Of a stretch of 8,096 nt of DNA, positions 5,804 to 8,096 are shown piece by piece. Origin of the DNA: Candidatus Halomonas stercoripullorum. Lineage in GTDB: Bacteria > Pseudomonadota > Gammaproteobacteria > Pseudomonadales > Halomonadaceae. Position 1 is the stretch's first letter. Every line of letters begins with the position of its first letter. The notes under the pieces are model-generated. The model saw nothing but the letters and a program-made list of their open reading frames with translations. It was not told the DNA's origin and searched no databases. The stretch is from positions 1-8,096 of the forward strand of contig DXFC01000085.1 of the NCBI GenBank assembly GCA_019114645.1, written 5' to 3'. The position numbers were made by a program, and so were the translations under genes.

Positions 5804-5874
5804 AGAGCCACCGAATAACGCGACGCTCGGTTGCGCGTCACACGACTTCTCTATTGTTCTTCAGGAGCATTGCC

Positions 5875-6891
5875 ATGCGCGTTTACTATGACAAGGATTG
5901 CGACCTTTCCCTCATCCAGGGCAAGAAAGTCACCATCGTGGGTTATGGTTCCCAGGGCCATGCCCATGCCAACAACCTGAAAGAGTCGGGTGTTGATGTC
6001 ACCGTCGCGCTGCGTGCCGGCTCCTCTTCCACCGCCAAGGCCGAAAGTGCCGGACTGAAAGTGGCCTCTGTCGAAGAGGCGTGCCAGAGCGCTGACGTGG
6101 TCATGATCCTGGCGCCGGACGAGAACCAGAAGGCGATCTACGAAAACCAGGTCGAGCCTAATCTGAAGCAGGGCGCCACCTTGGCATTTGCCCACGGTTT
6201 CAACATTCATTACAACCAGATCGAGCCGCGCAAGGATCTCGACGTGATCATGGTTGCCCCCAAGGCACCGGGCCATACCGTGCGCTCCGAGTTCGTCAAG
6301 GGTGGTGGTATTCCCGATCTGATCGCCATTCATCAGGATGCTTCCGGCAAGGCCAAGGAGCTGGCGCTCTCCTATGCCGCGGCTATTGGTGGTGGACGTA
6401 GCGGTATCATCGAAACGACCTTCAAGGATGAGACCGAAACCGACCTGTTTGGTGAGCAGGCCGTACTGTGTGGTGGTGCGGTCGAACTGGTCAAGGCGGG
6501 CTTCGAGACGCTGACCGAAGCGGGCTATGCGCCTGAAATGGCCTACTTCGAGTGTCTGCACGAGCTCAAGCTGATCGTTGACCTGATGTACGAGGGCGGC
6601 ATCGCCAACATGAACTACTCCATCTCCAACAACGCGGAGTATGGTGAGTACGTGACGGGCCCCGAAATCATCAACGAGCAGTCGCGTGAAGCCATGCGCA
6701 ATGCCCTCAAGCGCATCCAGACTGGCGAATACGCCAAGATGTTCATCCAGGAAGGCAACACCAACTACCCCTCAATGACCGCCCGGCGTCGCCTGAACGC
6801 CGAACACGAAATTGAGCAGGTAGGGGCCCAACTGCGTGGCATGATGCCGTGGATCACTGCCAACCAGCTGGTGGACAAGAGCAAGAACTGA
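5875..6891 (+). CDS. ilvC: Ketol-acid reductoisomerase (NADP+), class I
   Basis: The enzyme converts acetolactate and acetohydroxybutyrate to the dihydroxy acids by Mg-dependent alkyl migration and NADPH reduction, the second step of valine, leucine and isoleucine synthesis. The 338-residue length is that of the short class I enzymes such as that of Pseudomonas; the E. coli form is the longer class II. Visible are the Rossmann motif GYGSQGHAHANNL (23-35), the cofactor loop with R47, S50 and S52, typical of NADPH preference, and the catalytic set H107, K130, D190, E194, E226, E230 and S251, all at the positions known for the Pseudomonas enzyme. The start is ATG 5875 with AGGAG at 5863-5867. 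The TTG 21 bases upstream would place the ribosome binding site inside the gene and adds no conserved residues. It is transcribed away from ilvY and probably activated by it. A strong hairpin follows, so it is probably largely monocistronic. Confidence 0.98.
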   Translation: MRVYYDKDCDLSLIQGKKVTIVGYGSQGHAHANNLKESGVDVTVALRAGSSSTAKAESAGLKVASVEEACQSADVVMILAPDENQKAIYENQVEPNLKQGATLAFAHGFNIHYNQIEPRKDLDVIMVAPKAPGHTVRSEFVKGGGIPDLIAIHQDASGKAKELALSYAAAIGGGRSGIIETTFKDETETDLFGEQAVLCGGAVELVKAGFETLTEAGYAPEMAYFECLHELKLIVDLMYEGGIANMNYSISNNAEYGEYVTGPEIINEQSREAMRNALKRIQTGEYAKMFIQEGNTNYPSMTARRRLNAEHEIEQVGAQLRGMMPWITANQLVDKSKN

Positions 6892-6915
6892 TTCAGCACT
6901 CCTGCAGTTATCCAG

Positions 6916-6950
6916 CCAAGGGCGCGGTTTTCCGCGCCCTTGGTGTTTGT
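6916..6950 (+). terminator. Terminator behind ilvC
   Basis: CCAAGGGCGCGG (6916-6927), loop TTTT, CCGCGCCCTTGG (6932-6943) form a perfect 12-bp stem. The tail TGTTTGT is T-rich but broken by G. The stem is very stable, so termination is likely, but some read-through into pssA is possible because the U-tract is weak. Confidence 0.8.
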
Positions 6951-6968
6951 GCAGGAAGACAGCTGCAC

Positions 6969-6996
6969 TTTTCGCCTCGCTCTCTCGGTGTAGAAT
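6969..6996 (+). promoter_or_regulatory. Possible pssA promoter
   Basis: TAGAAT (6991-6996) is a five-of-six -10 box. The -35 region (TTTTCG, 6969-6974, 16-bp spacer) is poor. The box lies after the ilvC terminator and about 47 bases before the pssA ATG, a sensible place for an independent promoter. The same TAGAAT hexamer is used by the strong promoter at the end of the window. Confidence 0.4.
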
Positions 6997-7042
6997 GGAG
7001 GCAGCACCTCCTTGGGTAAATCCCCGGCTATGGAAGAGACGA

Positions 7043-7900
7043 ATGAGTCAGGAGTCCCGTAATACCGAGCATGACCCCTCCCGCGAACCACCCGGGCCAG
7101 GCCTGGGTGATGGCAAGAGCAAGCGGCCAGTCGAAGAGGACTTGGCAACTGCCTTTCTGCGCGAAACGGAAGTGATCGAAGAGTCAATCGAGAACGGTCA
7201 GAAGGTGCGGCGCAAGGGCATCTACCTGTTGCCGAACCTGTTTACCACCTCCGCCCTGTTTGCTGGCTTCTTTTCTGTGGTGGCCGGCATCAATGGTGAC
7301 TTTACTGCCGCCGCTGTGGCGATCTTTATCGCCATGATTCTCGACGGACTGGATGGGCGGGTAGCACGAATGACCAACACCCAGAGTGCCTTCGGTGCCG
7401 AGTATGACAGTCTCTCCGATATGCTCTCTTTCGGTGTGGCGCCGGCCCTGGTGGCATTTAACTGGATTCTCCAGGATATCGGCAAGACCGGCTGGGTGGT
7501 CGCCTTTCTCTATGTTGCCTGTGCGGCATTGCGCCTGGCACGATTCAATGTCCAGATCGGCAGCACGGACAAGAAATGGTTTATTGGCTTGCCCAGCCCT
7601 TCAGCCGCTGCCTTCGTGGCGGCAAGTGTCTGGACCTTTCACAGTTTCGATGCCGAAGCCTTCGGTTTCAAACTGCTGATGCTGATCGTGGTAGCGGCTG
7701 CCGGGATACTGATGGTCAGCAACATCCGCTATTACAGCTTCAAGGAGATCGATCTGAAGGGCCCGGTGCCCTTTGTGGTACTGTTGGCGATCGTGCTTGG
7801 CTTTGTGGTGATATCGGTCGAGCCGTCGGTCATGCTGCTGTTGCTGTTTACTGGCTATGTTGCGTCAGGGCCGGCACTCGCTATTATGCGCAAGATGTAG
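7043..7900 (+). CDS. pssA: CDP-diacylglycerol-serine O-phosphatidyltransferase (phosphatidylserine synthase, CDP-alcohol type)
   Basis: The product, 285 residues, makes phosphatidylserine from CDP-diacylglycerol and L-serine in the inner membrane, the committed step to phosphatidylethanolamine. The CDP-alcohol phosphatidyltransferase signature D-x2-DG-x2-AR-x8-G-x3-D-x3-D is complete at 101-126 (D101, D104, G105, A108, R109, G118, D122, D126). At least six hydrophobic segments follow a charged, hydrophilic N-terminus (1-56); the membrane part starts at KGIYLLPNLFTT (58-69). This is the type II, membrane-embedded enzyme, unrelated to the E. coli phospholipase-D-like PssA. The ATG at 7043 has GGAAGAG at 7032-7038 and gives MSQESRN. 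A frame open back to a TTG at 6947 begins in the ilvC terminator tail and is rejected. The N-terminal tail looks poorly conserved, so the exact start is less certain than the gene. The ilvC-pssA neighbourhood matches that of Pseudomonas. Confidence 0.95.
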   Translation: MSQESRNTEHDPSREPPGPGLGDGKSKRPVEEDLATAFLRETEVIEESIENGQKVRRKGIYLLPNLFTTSALFAGFFSVVAGINGDFTAAAVAIFIAMILDGLDGRVARMTNTQSAFGAEYDSLSDMLSFGVAPALVAFNWILQDIGKTGWVVAFLYVACAALRLARFNVQIGSTDKKWFIGLPSPSAAAFVAASVWTFHSFDAEAFGFKLLMLIVVAAAGILMVSNIRYYSFKEIDLKGPVPFVVLLAIVLGFVVISVEPSVMLLLLFTGYVASGPALAIMRKM

Positions 7901-8026
7901 TGCACGTCGGCTGGAAGTTAAATTATTTGTTCGAAGGGCTTGCAGAGCCCGAAAGAAAAGCCTAGAGTACGCATCCGCTGCCGGCGACGCTCCTTGCAAG
8001 AGAAGCGAAGCAGGTTTGGAAACACC
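7901..8026. other. Non-coding gap after pssA
   Basis: No gene is visible. A short hairpin GGGCT/AGCCC (7936-7950, 5-nt loop) lies about 35 bases after the pssA stop, but it is followed by A-rich sequence, not T, so it is a poor terminator on the plus strand. An AT-rich patch precedes it (7919-7929), and an 8-bp palindrome CTTGCAAG lies at 7993-8000. I see no convincing terminator for pssA. Confidence 0.5.
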
Positions 8027-8055
8027 GATTTGGCAAGCAGCAGGATGGCCAAATC
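8027..8055. repeat. Inverted repeat just upstream of the terminal promoter
   Basis: GATTTGGC (8027-8034) and GCCAAATC (8048-8055) are perfect 8-bp inverted arms with a 13-bp spacer, ending five bases before the -35 box of the promoter at 8061-8088. The place is where activator sites or UP elements sit in stable-RNA promoters. No T-run follows, so it is not a standard terminator. Function is unknown. Confidence 0.5.
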
Positions 8056-8060
8056 AAGGG

Positions 8061-8088
8061 TTGACAAGCTTCGCCGGATCAGTAGAAT
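8061..8088 (+). promoter_or_regulatory. Strong sigma70 promoter of stable-RNA type; transcript starts at or past window edge
   Basis: TTGACA (8061-8066) is a perfect -35 box, the spacer is 16 bp, and TAGAAT (8083-8088) is five of six to the -10 consensus. It is followed by ACGCC, a GC-containing discriminator. A perfect -35, a 16-bp spacer and such a discriminator are typical of rRNA and tRNA promoters under stringent control in gammaproteobacteria. Transcription would start at about 8095. The likely target is an rRNA or tRNA operon just outside the window; the window holds none of its sequence. Confidence 0.65.
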
Positions 8089-8096
8089 ACGCCTTC

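Noticed and set aside
5854..5874. Upstream TTG start for ilvC
   Set aside because: It adds MFFRSIA, absent from the family, and would translate through the AGGAG that serves the ATG at 5875.
6947..7042. Upstream TTG start for pssA adding 32 residues
   Set aside because: It begins in the ilvC terminator tail and spans the candidate pssA promoter; the ATG at 7043 has its own GGAAGAG site.
1..8096. Mobile elements, CRISPR arrays, integration sites or signs of recent transfer
   Set aside because: There is no transposase, no spaced direct-repeat array and no tRNA-flanked duplication; codon use looks even across all genes.

Overview
The window is chromosomal housekeeping DNA from a GC-rich gammaproteobacterium. 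The protein sequences point to the Halomonadaceae (Halomonas-like) or a near relative. The AHAS, KARI and PssA proteins resemble Pseudomonas forms, while the LysR regulator next to ilvC is a clear IlvY of the enteric type. The family-level assignment is inference from remembered protein resemblance and gene order; no search was run. There is no mobile element, CRISPR array, prophage or tRNA/rRNA gene body in the window.

Layout: (1) 1-2025, the 3' four-fifths of clpB, cut off by the window edge. (2) 2026-2572, a 547-bp gap with no credible gene. It holds hairpins and an intrinsic terminator behind clpB, then a long, hairpin-dense leader before ilvI. (3) 2573-4788, ilvI-ilvH, the two subunits of acetohydroxyacid synthase, overlapping by one base and closed by a strong terminator. 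(4) 4840-5727 on the minus strand, ilvY. (5) 5728-5874, a 147-bp divergent ilvY/ilvC control region with inverted repeats suited to IlvY. (6) 5875-6891, ilvC, a short class I ketol-acid reductoisomerase, followed by a 12-bp-stem terminator. (7) 7043-7900, pssA, phosphatidylserine synthase. (8) 7901-8096, a non-coding stretch ending in a strong stable-RNA-type promoter whose transcript begins at or just past the window edge.

IlvI/IlvH make acetolactate or acetohydroxybutyrate, IlvC reduces and isomerises these products, and IlvY probably senses them to switch on ilvC. The branched-chain amino acid pathway is therefore wired as feedback inhibition (valine on IlvH) plus substrate induction (IlvY on ilvC). 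As I recall it, pseudomonads have an uninterrupted ilvI-ilvH-ilvC-pssA order; here ilvY sits inside that block in reverse orientation.

The genes are ordinary. The least explained part is the leader of ilvI. It holds a 12-bp hairpin, a second hairpin whose whole six-base loop is complementary to a segment about 90 nt downstream (a possible pseudoknot), a possible closing stem making a junction, several further hairpins, and a small hairpin over the ribosome binding site. I recognise no known riboswitch family and no branched-chain-rich leader peptide there. This is the best candidate in the window for something undescribed, but it rests on hand pairing of a single sequence.
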